A stretch of DNA of 46,129 nt from Acetobacteraceae bacterium (GCA_019750465.1 JAIEOP010000057.1:1-46129), one strand, 5' to 3'. Positions 31,983-41,254 are shown, counted from the first letter of the stretch. Numbers and translations: made by a program. The notes: generated by a model not told the origin, from the letters alone.

Positions 31983-33059
31983 ATGCGCACCCACCGCATC
32001 GCCAGCATGGGCGGCGACGGCATCGGCCCCGAGGTGATCGCCGCCGCCGAGCACGTGCTCGCTGCCGTGGCGAAGGCCGAGGGCAGCTTCTCCGTGGATT
32101 TCACCCGCTTCGACTGGGGCAGCGCGATGTACCGCGCGACCGGCCGCATGATGCCCGAGGACGGCCTCGCGCAGCTCGAAGGCTTCGATGCCATCCTGTT
32201 CGGCGCGGTCGGCGCGCCGGACATCCCGGATGACGTGACGCTCTGGGGACTGCGCCTGGCGATCTGCCAGGGCTTCGACCAGTTCGCCAACGTGCGGCCC
32301 ACGCGGCTGCTGCCCGGCGTGCGCGGCCCGCTGCGCGAGGAGCTCGGCCGGCAGATCGACTGGGTGATCGTGCGCGAGAATTCCGAGGGCGAGTACGCCG
32401 GCGTCGGGGGCCGCGCGCATCGCGGCCTGCCCATCGAGGTCGGCATGGATGTCGCCGTCTTCACCCGCGCCGGCATCGAGCGCATCTGCCGCCACGCCTG
32501 CGAGCTGGCGATGGCCCGCCCGCGCCGGCTGCTGACCGTGGTGACGAAGTCCAACGCGCAGCGCCACGGCATGGTGCTGTGGGACGAGGTCTGCGCCGAG
32601 GTCTGCGCGGCCTATCCGGCGTTGACCGTGGACAGGATGCTGGTCGATGCGATGACGGCGCGCATGGTGATGAAGCCGGGGTCGGTCGATACCGTGGTCG
32701 CGTCCAACCTGCACGCCGACATCCTGTCGGACCTGGCCTCCGCGCTGGCGGGGTCCCTGGGCATCGGGGCGACGGCGAATGTCGATCCCACCCGCCGGCG
32801 GCCCTCGATGTTCGAGCCTATCCACGGCTCGGCCTTCGACATCACGGGCAAGGGCATCGCCAATCCGCTGGGGTCGTTCTGGACCGGCGCGATGATGCTG
32901 GACCACCTGGGCGAGCCGGCGGCGGCGCGGCGGCTGATGGCGGCGGTGGAGGCGGTAACGGCGCGCGGCGCGGTGCTGACGCCGGATCTCGGCGGCACGG
33001 CGACAACGGGGCAGGTGACGGAGGCGGTGATCGCCGCGATCGGCGGCGCGAACGCCTGA
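31983..33059 (+). CDS. Isocitrate/isopropylmalate dehydrogenase family (tartrate / D-malate dehydrogenase type)
   Basis: 358 residues with an AGGAGACGACATTC ribosome site. Beta-decarboxylating dehydrogenase: MGGDGIGPEVIAAAE, LFGAVGAPDIPDDVTLWG, NVRPTRLLPGV, RENSEGEYAGVGG, TKSNAQRHG and metal-binding NLHADILSDLASAL. The VTLWGLRL and RENSEGEYAGVGGR variants are those of tartrate/D-malate dehydrogenases rather than LeuB. It oxidises a malate- or tartrate-like acid to pyruvate or similar with NAD. It follows DUF1028 with a palindrome between them. Confidence 0.9.
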   Translation: MRTHRIASMGGDGIGPEVIAAAEHVLAAVAKAEGSFSVDFTRFDWGSAMYRATGRMMPEDGLAQLEGFDAILFGAVGAPDIPDDVTLWGLRLAICQGFDQFANVRPTRLLPGVRGPLREELGRQIDWVIVRENSEGEYAGVGGRAHRGLPIEVGMDVAVFTRAGIERICRHACELAMARPRRLLTVVTKSNAQRHGMVLWDEVCAEVCAAYPALTVDRMLVDAMTARMVMKPGSVDTVVASNLHADILSDLASALAGSLGIGATANVDPTRRRPSMFEPIHGSAFDITGKGIANPLGSFWTGAMMLDHLGEPAAARRLMAAVEAVTARGAVLTPDLGGTATTGQVTEAVIAAIGGANA

Positions 33060-33256
33060 TGCGCGCGGCTGCGAGTGGCGTCGCGCTGCATCGCGCCGGC
33101 GAGGATATGGCCCTGATGCGTCCAGCCATTGCCCTAGCGCCGCTCGCCTTCGAGGCGCTTGGGCGAGACATCGCAACATCCGTGCCGTGTCGCGCGGAAG
33201 CGGCCTGGGATGCAGCCGCGGGGCGCGGCGTGAGGGCTTGCGCGGCGCGCCGATTC

Positions 33257-33281
33257 CGTCCTGTGATGGCGTCACGGGACG
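33257..33281. promoter_or_regulatory. Imperfect inverted repeat upstream of the ABC operon
   Basis: CGTCCTGTGA and TCACGGGACG are 10-bp arms with one mismatch and a 5-nt spacer, 37 bp before the binding-protein start. A candidate operator in the otherwise plain 259-bp gap 33060-33318. No regulator gene is near. Confidence 0.35.
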
Positions 33282-33318
33282 ACGCTGCCGCGGCGAACAC
33301 CAAAAAGGGGAACCCCCG

Positions 33319-34323
33319 ATGCGAGGCAGGCTCTGGGCTGCGCGACAGGCGCGCGCACTTCTCGTTGCACTGGCGGGATGGTGGATCGCGGCCCTCCCGG
33401 CCCGCGCGCAGGACCGCGTCCTGCTCCAGCTCGACTGGATCCCCACCGGCGAGCACGCGGCGTATTTCAGTGGCGCCGCCCGCGGCGCCTGGCGCGAGCA
33501 GGGCATCGAGCTCTCGCTGACCCGCGGCTACGGCTCGGGCGACACGGTGACCAAGGTCGCCGCCGGCACCGCCGCCTTCGGCGTCGCCGACATCAGCGCG
33601 GTGATGACGGCGCGGGTCCGGCAGAACGCCCCGGTGCGCAGCATCATGCAGATCTACACCCACTCGCCGCACTCGCTGTTCGTGCTGCGCAGCTCCGGCA
33701 TCACCGGCTTCCGCGGGCTGGAGGGCAAGCGCATCTCCATCACCCCCGGCAACAGCCACCGCCTCTACTTCCCCGAGGTCGCGCGCCGCGCCGGCACCGA
33801 CCCCGAGCGCATCACCTGGGTGAACACCGATGCCTCCGCCATGGCGGCGCTGCTGATCGGCCGGCGGGTGGACGCCGCACCGTTCTTCGCCATCCACCAC
33901 TACTACCAGAACAAGGCGGCGCGCCGGGCCGGCGAGGAGATCATCGTCCTGCCCTTCGTCGAGACCGGTTTCGCCATCTACGCTACCACGCTGATCACCA
34001 CGGACGAGATCATCGGGCGCAACCCCGACCTGGTGCGCCGCTTCCTGCGCGGCGCGACCAACGCGCTGACCTGGGCGAACGAGAACCAGGAGGCCGCCTG
34101 CCGCCTGCACGTGCAGCGCAACCCGGAGGTGGAGCTGGATGACTGCCAGGGCAGCCTGCGGGCGACGATGAGCTACGTCTTCAACGACCACCAGCGCGCC
34201 ACCGGCCTCGGCCGCCAGGCGCCGGACCGCCTGGCCTTCACCTGGCAGCAGGTAGCGAGCTCGCAGGGGCTGCCGGCGGAGTGGGATCCGGCGCAGGCCG
34301 TGGACCTCAGCTTCCTGCCGTGA
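33319..34323 (+). CDS. ABC transporter substrate-binding protein (SsuA/NMT1-THI5 family)
   Basis: 334 residues with AAAAAGGGGAA upstream. The signal peptide region has ARQARALLVALAGWWIAALPARAQ, with a cleavage site near ARAQ. Mature part: LQLDWIPTGEHAAYFSG is typical of THI5/pyrimidine-precursor binding proteins, followed by SGDTVTKVAAGTAAFGVADIS. A periplasmic receptor for a pyrimidine precursor, nitrate, taurine or aromatic compound. Overlaps the ATPase gene by GTGA. The amidohydrolase three genes downstream suggests a heterocyclic or amide substrate. Confidence 0.93.
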   Translation: MRGRLWAARQARALLVALAGWWIAALPARAQDRVLLQLDWIPTGEHAAYFSGAARGAWREQGIELSLTRGYGSGDTVTKVAAGTAAFGVADISAVMTARVRQNAPVRSIMQIYTHSPHSLFVLRSSGITGFRGLEGKRISITPGNSHRLYFPEVARRAGTDPERITWVNTDASAMAALLIGRRVDAAPFFAIHHYYQNKAARRAGEEIIVLPFVETGFAIYATTLITTDEIIGRNPDLVRRFLRGATNALTWANENQEAACRLHVQRNPEVELDDCQGSLRATMSYVFNDHQRATGLGRQAPDRLAFTWQQVASSQGLPAEWDPAQAVDLSFLP

Positions 34324-35087
34324 TCCGCATCCTCCATGTCGGCAAGACCTTCCGCGGCCGCGACGGCAGCGCGGTGGAGGCGCTGCGCGACGTCTCGCTC
34401 GACGTCGCGGAGGGCGAGTTCGTCGCCATCGTCGGCGCCTCGGGCTGCGGCAAGTCCACGCTGCTGCGCCTGGTCGCCGGGCTGGTGCCGGCGAGCACGG
34501 GCGAGGTCGCGCTGCACGGCGAGGCGGTGACAGGGCCGCGCGAGGACACCGCGATGGTGTTCCAGGCGCCGACGCTGCTGCCCTGGGCGGATGTGCTGCG
34601 CAACGTGACCTTCCCGCTGCGGCTGATGCACAGGGCCGGGCCGGGCACCGAGGACAGGGCGCGGGCGCTGCTGGCCACCGCCGGCCTCGCCGGCTTCGAA
34701 GGCAAGCTGCCGAGCGAGCTCTCGGGCGGCATGCAGCAGCGCGTCGCGATCTGCCGCGCCCTGCTGCAGGAACCGCGCGTGCTGCTGATGGACGAGCCCT
34801 TCGGCGCGCTGGACGCCCTGACGCGCGAGGAGATGAGCCTGGAGCTGCTGCGCCTGTGGTCCGCACGGCGCATGGCGGTGCTCTTCGTGACGCATTCCAT
34901 CCCGGAAGCGGTGCTGCTGGCCGACCGGGTGGTGGTGGTGTCGCCGCGGCCGGGCCGGGTCGCGGATGTGGTGGAGGTGTCGCTGCCGCGGCCGCGCAGC
35001 TTCGATCAGGAGGGCTCCGATGAGTTCCAGCGCTGCGCCCGCCGGATCCGCGCCCACATCTTCGGCGAGCGCCGCGCGGTGGCGTGA
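34320..35087 (+). CDS. ABC transporter ATP-binding protein (nitrate/sulfonate/pyrimidine type)
   Basis: 255 residues from the GTG at 34320, overlapping the binding-protein stop. Walker A GASGCGKST, Q-loop VFQAPTLLPW, signature LSGGMQQRV, Walker B LLMDEPFGALD and H-loop VTHSIPE are complete. SsuB/TauB-like. The 3' end overlaps the permease by 68 bp in another frame, which fixes expression coupling. Confidence 0.95.
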   Translation: MIRILHVGKTFRGRDGSAVEALRDVSLDVAEGEFVAIVGASGCGKSTLLRLVAGLVPASTGEVALHGEAVTGPREDTAMVFQAPTLLPWADVLRNVTFPLRLMHRAGPGTEDRARALLATAGLAGFEGKLPSELSGGMQQRVAICRALLQEPRVLLMDEPFGALDALTREEMSLELLRLWSARRMAVLFVTHSIPEAVLLADRVVVVSPRPGRVADVVEVSLPRPRSFDQEGSDEFQRCARRIRAHIFGERRAVA

Positions 35088-35871
35088 GGCCTGGGGCGCC
35101 CGGCTTCGCGCCGCGCTGCCGGCCTGGATCGCGGTGATCGGCACCTTCGTGCTGTGGGAAGCCGCCTGCTGGGGCTTCGGCATCCGGGAATTCGTCCTGC
35201 CGGCGCCGAGCGCGATCTGGACGGCGACGGTCTCGGTCTGGCCGACGGTGCTGAACCACACCCTGTCCACGCTGACCACGGTGCTGCTGGGCTTCGTGGC
35301 GAGCGTCGTCGTCAGCCTGCCGCTGGCCATGCTGATCGCCGCCTCGCCGGTGATCTCCGCGGCGGTCTATCCGCTGCTGGTGGTGACGCAGTCGATCCCG
35401 AAGGTGGCGCTGGCGCCGATCCTGCTGGTGGCGCTGGGTGCCAACGAGCTGCCGCGCGTCATCGTCACCTTCCTCGTCGCCTTCTTCCCGCTGGTGGTGG
35501 CGACCGTCGCCGGGCTGCTGGCGACGCCGCCGGAGCTGATCGAACTCGGCCGCGCCTGCCGCGCCGGGCGGGTGCAGGAGCTGCTGCGCATCCGCCTGCC
35601 CTTCGCCGTGCCCTTCGTCTTCGGCGGGCTCAAGGTGGCGGCGGCGCTCAGCGTGGTGGGCGCCGTGGTCGCCGAGTTCGTCGGCGCCGATGCGGGCCTC
35701 GGCTACCTGATCCAGACCTCGATGGCCTTCTTCCGCTCGCCGCTGGCCTTCGGCGCGGTGGTGATCCTGGCGCTGCTCGGGATCCTGCTGTTCCAGGCGG
35801 TGTCGCTTGCCGAGCGGGTGTTCTTTCCCTGGTCCAGCGGCGCGCAGTCCGGCGCGCCGCCGGTGGCCTGA
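35020..35871 (+). CDS. ABC transporter permease (SsuC/TauC-like)
   Basis: 283 residues from the ATG at 35020, chosen for its AGGAGGGCTCCG ribosome site. About six membrane segments, for example AWIAVIGTFVLWEAACWGFG, TVLLGFVASVVVSLPLAMLI and VIVTFLVAFFPLVVATVAGLL. The EAA-like loop GRACRAGRVQELLRIRLP contacts the ATPase. Completes the importer with the two upstream genes. Followed 14 bp later by an amidohydrolase. Confidence 0.93.
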   Translation: MSSSAAPAGSAPTSSASAARWREAWGARLRAALPAWIAVIGTFVLWEAACWGFGIREFVLPAPSAIWTATVSVWPTVLNHTLSTLTTVLLGFVASVVVSLPLAMLIAASPVISAAVYPLLVVTQSIPKVALAPILLVALGANELPRVIVTFLVAFFPLVVATVAGLLATPPELIELGRACRAGRVQELLRIRLPFAVPFVFGGLKVAAALSVVGAVVAEFVGADAGLGYLIQTSMAFFRSPLAFGAVVILALLGILLFQAVSLAERVFFPWSSGAQSGAPPVA

Positions 35872-35885
35872 CGGAGACTCGAACG

Positions 35886-37397
35886 ATGGCGAAAATCCAA
35901 CCCGGCAGCACGATGATCCGCGGCGCGAGGCTCGTGGACCCCGCACGGCGCCGCGCCGAGCCGGCCGACGTGCTGGTCACCGACGGCGTGATCCGCGCCG
36001 TGGGGGCGAAGCTCGACGCGCCCGCCGATGCGCGCATCGAGGATGCAACGGGCATGCTGATCCACCCCGGCCTGATCAACGCGCATACCCACGGCCATGG
36101 CGGGCTGGCGCGCGGCCATGCCGACCGCTGGACGCTGGAGAGCCTGCTCGCGGCGGGACCCTGGACGGGAGGGGGGCGCAGCCTGCAGGACAAGAAGCTT
36201 TCCGTGCAGATCTGCGCCGCCGAGATGGCGCTGAAGGGCGTCACCGCCTGCTACGATCTCTACGCCGAGGCACCGATCCCGAGCGTCGAGGGCGTGGACG
36301 CCGCGGCGGAGGCCTATGCCGAGGTCGGGCTGCGCGCGGTGATCGCGCCCATGGTCGCCGACCGCACGGTGTTCGATGCCATCCCCGGGCTGATGGACGC
36401 GCTGCCGGATGCGCTGCGCGCCCGTATCGACGGAATCCGCCCCGCCCCCTTCGAGGCGACGCTCGGCGTCATGGCGGAGATCCTGCGCGGCTGGCGCTGG
36501 GGCTCGGCCGATATCCGCGCAGCGGTCGCGCCGACCATCCCGCTGCACTGCGCCGACGCGTTCATGTGCGGCTGCCGGCGCCTGGCCGATGGGCACGGCG
36601 TCGGCCTGCACAGCCATGTCGGCGAGAGCAAGCTGCAGGCGCTGGCCGGCATCAGGCGTTATGGGAAGACGCTGATCGCGCACATGGACGCGCTCGGCCT
36701 GGTCGGGCCGCGCTTCACCGCGGCACACGGCATCTGGCTGACCGATGAGGATTTCCGCATCCTCGCGGCCAAGGGCGGCTCCATCGCGCACAATCCGGGC
36801 AGCAACATGCGGCTGGGGAACGGCATGTTCCGGCTGCGCCGTGCGCTCGACCTCGGCGTGAACGTCGGCATCGGCACCGACGGCGTCTCCTCCTCCGACA
36901 CCTCGAACATGTACGAGGCTGTGCGCGCGGCCTTCCAGCTCGCGGCGGTGCAGACGCCCGACCCCGCGCTCTGGGCCAGCGCCGAGGAGGTTTGGAACGC
37001 GGCCACCGTGAACTCGGCGCGGGCGCTGGGCTTCGAGGACATCGGCGCGATCGCGCCGGGGATGAAGGCGGATATCGTTTTCCTCGACCTGGCGCACCCG
37101 CACTACATGCCGATGAACGGAACGGTGAACCAGCTCGTCCACGCGGAGGACAGCTCGGCGATCCGCCACGTGATGGTCGCGGGCAGCTTCATCGTGCGCG
37201 ACCGCCGCCTGCTGACCCTCGACTTGGCGCGGCTGGCGCGCGAGGCGGAGGCGGCGCGCGAGCGGCTGGAGGCGCTGAATGCCGAGCGGCGCGAGCTGTT
37301 CACGCTGCTGGACCCGGTGGTGCGCAGCTTCTGCCCCGCCTTCGCGGCGCAGCCCTATCCGGTGCGGCAGTATCTCTGCGACCTGCCCGGGCCCTGA
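35886..37397 (+). CDS. Amidohydrolase family protein (ATZ/TRZ-like)
   Basis: 503 residues. Metal-dependent hydrolase: NAHTHGHGGLARGHADRW (HxH), HSHVGESK, TAAHGIWLTD and GTDGVSSSDTSNM (catalytic Asp). N-terminal beta-sandwich MIRGARLVDPARRRAEPADV and a C-terminal extension of about 60 residues. It deaminates or opens a heterocycle such as a guanine, cytosine or triazine analogue, or hydrolyses an amide. Right after the ABC permease, so it should act on the imported compound. Confidence 0.92.
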   Translation: MAKIQPGSTMIRGARLVDPARRRAEPADVLVTDGVIRAVGAKLDAPADARIEDATGMLIHPGLINAHTHGHGGLARGHADRWTLESLLAAGPWTGGGRSLQDKKLSVQICAAEMALKGVTACYDLYAEAPIPSVEGVDAAAEAYAEVGLRAVIAPMVADRTVFDAIPGLMDALPDALRARIDGIRPAPFEATLGVMAEILRGWRWGSADIRAAVAPTIPLHCADAFMCGCRRLADGHGVGLHSHVGESKLQALAGIRRYGKTLIAHMDALGLVGPRFTAAHGIWLTDEDFRILAAKGGSIAHNPGSNMRLGNGMFRLRRALDLGVNVGIGTDGVSSSDTSNMYEAVRAAFQLAAVQTPDPALWASAEEVWNAATVNSARALGFEDIGAIAPGMKADIVFLDLAHPHYMPMNGTVNQLVHAEDSSAIRHVMVAGSFIVRDRRLLTLDLARLAREAEAARERLEALNAERRELFTLLDPVVRSFCPAFAAQPYPVRQYLCDLPGP

Positions 37398-37465
37398 CGC
37401 AAATCCATCATCGCGCCGCCGGCCCGGCCTGGTGTAGCCTGCGCACCCCAGCAGGGAGACCAGCC

Positions 37466-37813
37466 ATGGACGTCAAGGCAATTGCCGAGCGCTTCGTCGC
37501 GCTGTGCCGCGAGGGCAACGAGGCGGGCGAGGAGTTCTGGGCCGACGACGTCGTCAGCATCGAGCAGATGGAAGGCCCGATGGCACGCCTGCAGGGCAAG
37601 GCGGCGGTGCGCGGCAAGGGCGAGTGGTGGATGGCCAACCACGAGATCCACGCCTTCGAGGCGCATGGCCCCTACATCAACGGCACGCAATTCGCCGTGC
37701 GCTTCAACATCGACGTGACGGCGAAGGAGAGCGGCCAGCGCATGCAGATGGAAGAAATCGGCCTCTATACCCTGCGCGACGGCAAGATCATCGAGGAACG
37801 CTTCTTCTACTAG
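37466..37813 (+). CDS. SnoaL-like / NTF2-fold protein
   Basis: 115 residues with a CAGGGAGACCAGCC ribosome site. MDVKAIAERFVALCREGNEAG, FWADDVVSIEQMEGP and EEIGLYTLRDGKIIEERFFY are typical of SnoaL-like small proteins. No membrane segment. It sits between the ATZ/TRZ amidohydrolase and the cyclase and may be an isomerase or an accessory protein; the activity is unknown. Confidence 0.88.
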   Translation: MDVKAIAERFVALCREGNEAGEEFWADDVVSIEQMEGPMARLQGKAAVRGKGEWWMANHEIHAFEAHGPYINGTQFAVRFNIDVTAKESGQRMQMEEIGLYTLRDGKIIEERFFY

Positions 37814-37883
37814 GGGGCCGCCCCGGGCTGGACCCGGGCCGCGCCGCTTGCGAGCATGACGCCCTCTGTCCAGGGAGGGTCCC

Positions 37884-38576
37884 ATGCCGGAATTCGTCGA
37901 TCTCTCGCGCGAGCTGTTCCACCGCACCCAGACCCACCCGAGCCACCCGCCGGCGGTCTTCACCGTGTGGAACGACCACAGCGAGAAGCGCGTGGCGGGC
38001 AGCACGACGTTCAGCAGCAAGGCGCTGTACTTCTCGATGAGCGACCACGCGGGCACGCATGTGGACGCGCCGGTGCACTTCGACCCGCGGCCCGGCGCGC
38101 TGTCGGTGGACCAGGTGCCGCTCGAGAATTTCTACACCGAGGGCTTCTGCATCGATCTCAGCCACGTGCCGCTGAAGCACGCCGTCACCGTTCCTGAACT
38201 CGCCGTGGCGGTGGAGAAGTCCGGCCAGGCCATCAAGCCCGGCGACACGGTGCTGATCTGGATGGCGGTGAACGAGCGGCTGCTCGGCAAGCCCGGCTAC
38301 CTGCACGACTTCCCGGGCCTGGCGCTGGAGAGCGTGCACTGGCTGGCGGACAGGGGCATCGGCATGTTCGGCGTGGAGGCGATCAGCCCGGCGCCGGAGG
38401 GCGAGCCGAATTTCCAGGCGCACATGGCCTGCGCCGAACGCGGCATCACCCACATGGAGTGCCTCGCGAACCTGCACGCGCTGGTTGGCCGGGGCCGCTT
38501 CACCTTCATCGGCTTCCCGCTGAAGATCAGGGGCGGCACGGCCAGCCCGATCCGCGCGGTGGCGATGTTCCCCTGA
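37884..38576 (+). CDS. Cyclase family protein (kynurenine-formamidase-like, PF04199)
   Basis: 230 residues with a CAGGGAGGGTCCC ribosome site. Metal motif HAGTHVDAPVHFD near residue 55 is the diagnostic HxGTHxDxPxHF. DTVLIWMAVNERL and FGVEAISPAPEGE follow. Family members hydrolyse formamides or cyclic imides. The context (ABC importer, amidohydrolase, SnoaL) suggests a ring-opening or deformylation step; the substrate is inferred only. Confidence 0.92.
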   Translation: MPEFVDLSRELFHRTQTHPSHPPAVFTVWNDHSEKRVAGSTTFSSKALYFSMSDHAGTHVDAPVHFDPRPGALSVDQVPLENFYTEGFCIDLSHVPLKHAVTVPELAVAVEKSGQAIKPGDTVLIWMAVNERLLGKPGYLHDFPGLALESVHWLADRGIGMFGVEAISPAPEGEPNFQAHMACAERGITHMECLANLHALVGRGRFTFIGFPLKIRGGTASPIRAVAMFP

Positions 38577-38634
38577 ACGGCGCCGGCACGGGCATTGCTG
38601 CGCCAGGCCCGTGCCGCAAACCGGAGCCCTGCGC

Positions 38635-39609
38635 ATGCCGCCCGCCCTGCCCCGCCGATCGCTTCTTCTGGGCGCAGCGCTCGCCGCGCCGGCTGCCGTG
38701 CGTGCCCAGCCCGCCTGGCCGGAGCGGCCGATCCGGTGGATCGTCAACTTCCCGCCCGGCGGCGCGGCGGACATCCTCTCCCGCACGCTCTCGGAGCAGA
38801 TCGGCACGGGGCTTGGGCAGCCGATCGTGGTGGAGAACCGGCCCGGCGCCGGCGGCATGGTCGGCAGCGACATCGTCGCCAAGGCACGCGGCGACGCGCA
38901 TGTCGTGATGATGTCGAACGCGGCCTCGCACGGCATCGGGCCGGTGCTGTACCGGAGCGTTCCCTACGACCCGCTGGGCGACTTCATCCACGTCGCGCTG
39001 GTGGGCAACTTCCCGTCCGTGCTGTGCGTCGGCGAAGCGGTGCCGGCGCGGAGCCTGGCCGAGTTCGTGGCGCTGGCCAGGGCGCGGGGCGGGCTGAACT
39101 ACGGCTCGGGCGGCAACGGCACGATGAACCACCTGACCGGCGCCCTGTTCGCCCGCGCCGCCGGCATCACGCTGACGCATGTGCCCTATCGCGGCTCGGC
39201 GCCGGCGATGACCGACGTGATGGGCGGGCAGATCCCGGCGCTGATGGAGAGCCTGCCGACCGCGCTCGGCAACATCCGTGCCGGCCGGCTGCGGCCGCTC
39301 GCCAGCAGCGAGGCGGCGGCCGATCCTGCCCTGCCCGGCGTGCCGAGCTTCGCCGAGGCCGGCTTCCCCGCGGTCCAGTCCACCAACTGGTTCGGCTTCT
39401 CCACGGCTGCCGGAATCCCGGGCACCGTGCTGGCGCGCTGGACCGCCGTGATCACCGGGGCGCTGGCCGCGCCCGCGCTGCGCGAACGCTTCGCCGCCAT
39501 CGGCGTGCGGCCCGGCGCGCTGGGACCGGAGGACTACGCCGCACTGATCCGCAGCGAACTCGATCGCTGGCGCGAGGTGATCCGCAGCGCCGGCATCACC
39601 GCAGAGTGA
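38635..39609 (+). CDS. Tripartite tricarboxylate transporter substrate-binding protein (Bug/TctC family)
   Basis: 324 residues; the ATG at 38635 has only a weak GGAG upstream. The signal peptide contains PRRSLLLGAALAAPAAVRAQ. Mature blocks: RPIRWIVNFPPGGAADILSR, VVENRPGAGGMVGSD and HVPYRGSAPAMTDVM. The usual PDGYTLL-type segment is replaced by RGDAHVVMMSNAAS. Last gene of the ABC-amidohydrolase run, 58 bp after the cyclase. No TctAB. Fifth Bug protein in the window. Confidence 0.92.
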   Translation: MPPALPRRSLLLGAALAAPAAVRAQPAWPERPIRWIVNFPPGGAADILSRTLSEQIGTGLGQPIVVENRPGAGGMVGSDIVAKARGDAHVVMMSNAASHGIGPVLYRSVPYDPLGDFIHVALVGNFPSVLCVGEAVPARSLAEFVALARARGGLNYGSGGNGTMNHLTGALFARAAGITLTHVPYRGSAPAMTDVMGGQIPALMESLPTALGNIRAGRLRPLASSEAAADPALPGVPSFAEAGFPAVQSTNWFGFSTAAGIPGTVLARWTAVITGALAAPALRERFAAIGVRPGALGPEDYAALIRSELDRWREVIRSAGITAE

Positions 39610-39932
39610 TGCGTTGGTCAAGTGCATTTGGGAGCTGAGGAGTGCCTGAAGCACGTCTATGATGCGGCCATCCTCGGGATTGCTCCTGGCTTGCCCGTCG
39701 ATGCCGCCCTGCCGGGCGCGATTGGCGGCGAGGCCGGGCACGTGGACCAGGTGTCGCCGGCGGCCAGCAGCATGGTGCTGGGAAGGGTGGCGAGACGGCC
39801 GGCCATGCGGCCCGAGCCATGGAGAGCAGTGCGAATGACAGCCATACTCACCCCGCCGCCGCGCCACGAGGCTGGCCTGCCAGCCCCGTGGCGTCAGCAC
39901 GGCAACAATGACGAGCCAAGGGTCAGGACCGG
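39610..39932. other. Intergenic stretch without a recognised gene
   Basis: 323 bp between the Bug stop and coxE. Short open frames exist on both strands (one plus frame 39622-39936 of 104 codons) but none has a family pattern, ribosome site or credible start. The base composition is a little less GC-rich at 39610-39690, where a promoter for the coxE operon could lie. Nothing firm is seen. Confidence 0.5.
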
Positions 39933-41186
39933 ATGAGCGATTTCCGCGCCGCGCGGGCCGCCGCGACCGGGCTCGAGGGCGCCGGCGGCAGCGCCCTCGC
40001 AGCGAATCTGTTCGCCTTCGCCCGGCTGCTGCGCCGCACCGGGCTGCCGATCGGCGTCTCCGAGGGCCTGCACGGCCTGGAAGCCCTCTCGGCCATCGAC
40101 CTCTCCGACCGCCGCCAGGTGCATGCCGCGCTGCGCGCCGTCATGGTGCACCGGCGCGAGCATCTCGAAATCTTCGACCAGGCCTTCCTGCTGTTCTGGC
40201 GCGACCCCGAGGCGGGCAGGAACGCCGCCGCCATGGCGCTCATGGACGGCATGAAGAGCCGGGAGCGGGCGCCGCCCACCGCGCGCCGCATCGCCGAGGC
40301 GATGCGCCAGCCCGCCGGCCCGCCGCCTCCGCCACGCGCGCCCGAGGAGGAGCGGCGCGAGATCGACATGACGCTCACGGTCAGTGACCGCGAGCGCCTG
40401 CAGGGGATGGATTTCGAGGCGATGTCGGCCGAGGAGATCGCCGAGGCCCGGAGGGAGATCCGCCGCCTCGTGCTGCCGCTGGATGCGCGGCGCACGCGGC
40501 GCTTCCGCCCCGACCCGCAGGGGCCGGTGGTGGATCTCGGCGCCACGATCCGCGCCAGCCTGCGCATGGGCGGCGAGCTCCTGACGCTGGAGCGACGGCG
40601 GCGTGTCACCCGCCCGCCGCCGCTGGTGGCGCTCTGCGACATCTCCGGCTCGATGAGCCGCTATGCCCAGGTGCTGCTGCACTTCCTGCACGCGGTGACC
40701 AACGACCGCGACCGGGTGCACAGCTTCCTGTTCGGCACCCGGCTGACCAACGTGACCCGCCAGCTCCGCCACCGCGACGCGGAGGTGGCCTTCGAGATGG
40801 TCAGCCACATGGTGCCGGACTGGTCCGGCGGCACGCGCATCGGCGAATCGCTGGCGCTGTTCAACAAGCAGTGGGCGCGGCGCGTGCTGGGCCAGGGGGC
40901 GGTGGTGCTGCTGATCACCGATGGCCTCGACCGCGAGGGCGCAAAGGGGCTGGCCGAGGCGACCGACCGCCTCAGGCGGTCCTGCCGGCGGCTGATCTGG
41001 CTGAACCCGCTGCTGCGCTATTCGGGCTTCGAGCCGCGCAGCCAGGGTATCCGCGCCATGCTGCCGCATGTCCACGAATTCCGACCCGTGCACAACCTGG
41101 CAAGCCTGCGCGAGCTGGTCGCAAGCCTGAGCGGACCTGACCGCCGCCCTGCGCCAAGCGCATGGGCGGCACGCCCTGCCGCCTGA
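39933..41186 (+). CDS. coxE: VWA domain protein CoxE-like (molybdenum hydroxylase maturation)
   Basis: 417 residues starting MSDFRAARAA. The CoxE-type VWA domain has the MIDAS motif CDISGSMSRYA near residue 232, DWSGGTRIGESLALFN and VLLITDGLDREG. The N-terminal half has FARLLRRTGLPIGVSEGL and VHRREHLEIFDQAFLLFW, typical of CoxE. It works with the MoxR ATPase CoxD to mature the Cu/Mo centre of CO-dehydrogenase-type enzymes. No coxD or coxLMS gene is in the window. Followed by the two XdhC genes and a molybdopterin enzyme. Confidence 0.9.
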   Translation: MSDFRAARAAATGLEGAGGSALAANLFAFARLLRRTGLPIGVSEGLHGLEALSAIDLSDRRQVHAALRAVMVHRREHLEIFDQAFLLFWRDPEAGRNAAAMALMDGMKSRERAPPTARRIAEAMRQPAGPPPPPRAPEEERREIDMTLTVSDRERLQGMDFEAMSAEEIAEARREIRRLVLPLDARRTRRFRPDPQGPVVDLGATIRASLRMGGELLTLERRRRVTRPPPLVALCDISGSMSRYAQVLLHFLHAVTNDRDRVHSFLFGTRLTNVTRQLRHRDAEVAFEMVSHMVPDWSGGTRIGESLALFNKQWARRVLGQGAVVLLITDGLDREGAKGLAEATDRLRRSCRRLIWLNPLLRYSGFEPRSQGIRAMLPHVHEFRPVHNLASLRELVASLSGPDRRPAPSAWAARPAA

Positions 41187-41254
41187 ACCGGCATACCTTT
41201 TTCCGCCCGGCATGCCTATCTTCTCCGCCACGGGACGGATCGGAGAGACAGGCC

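Noticed and set aside
39622-39936. A 104-codon plus-strand open frame before coxE
   Set aside because: No ribosome site, family motif or conserved-looking composition; it also overlaps the coxE start. Left as unassigned intergenic DNA.
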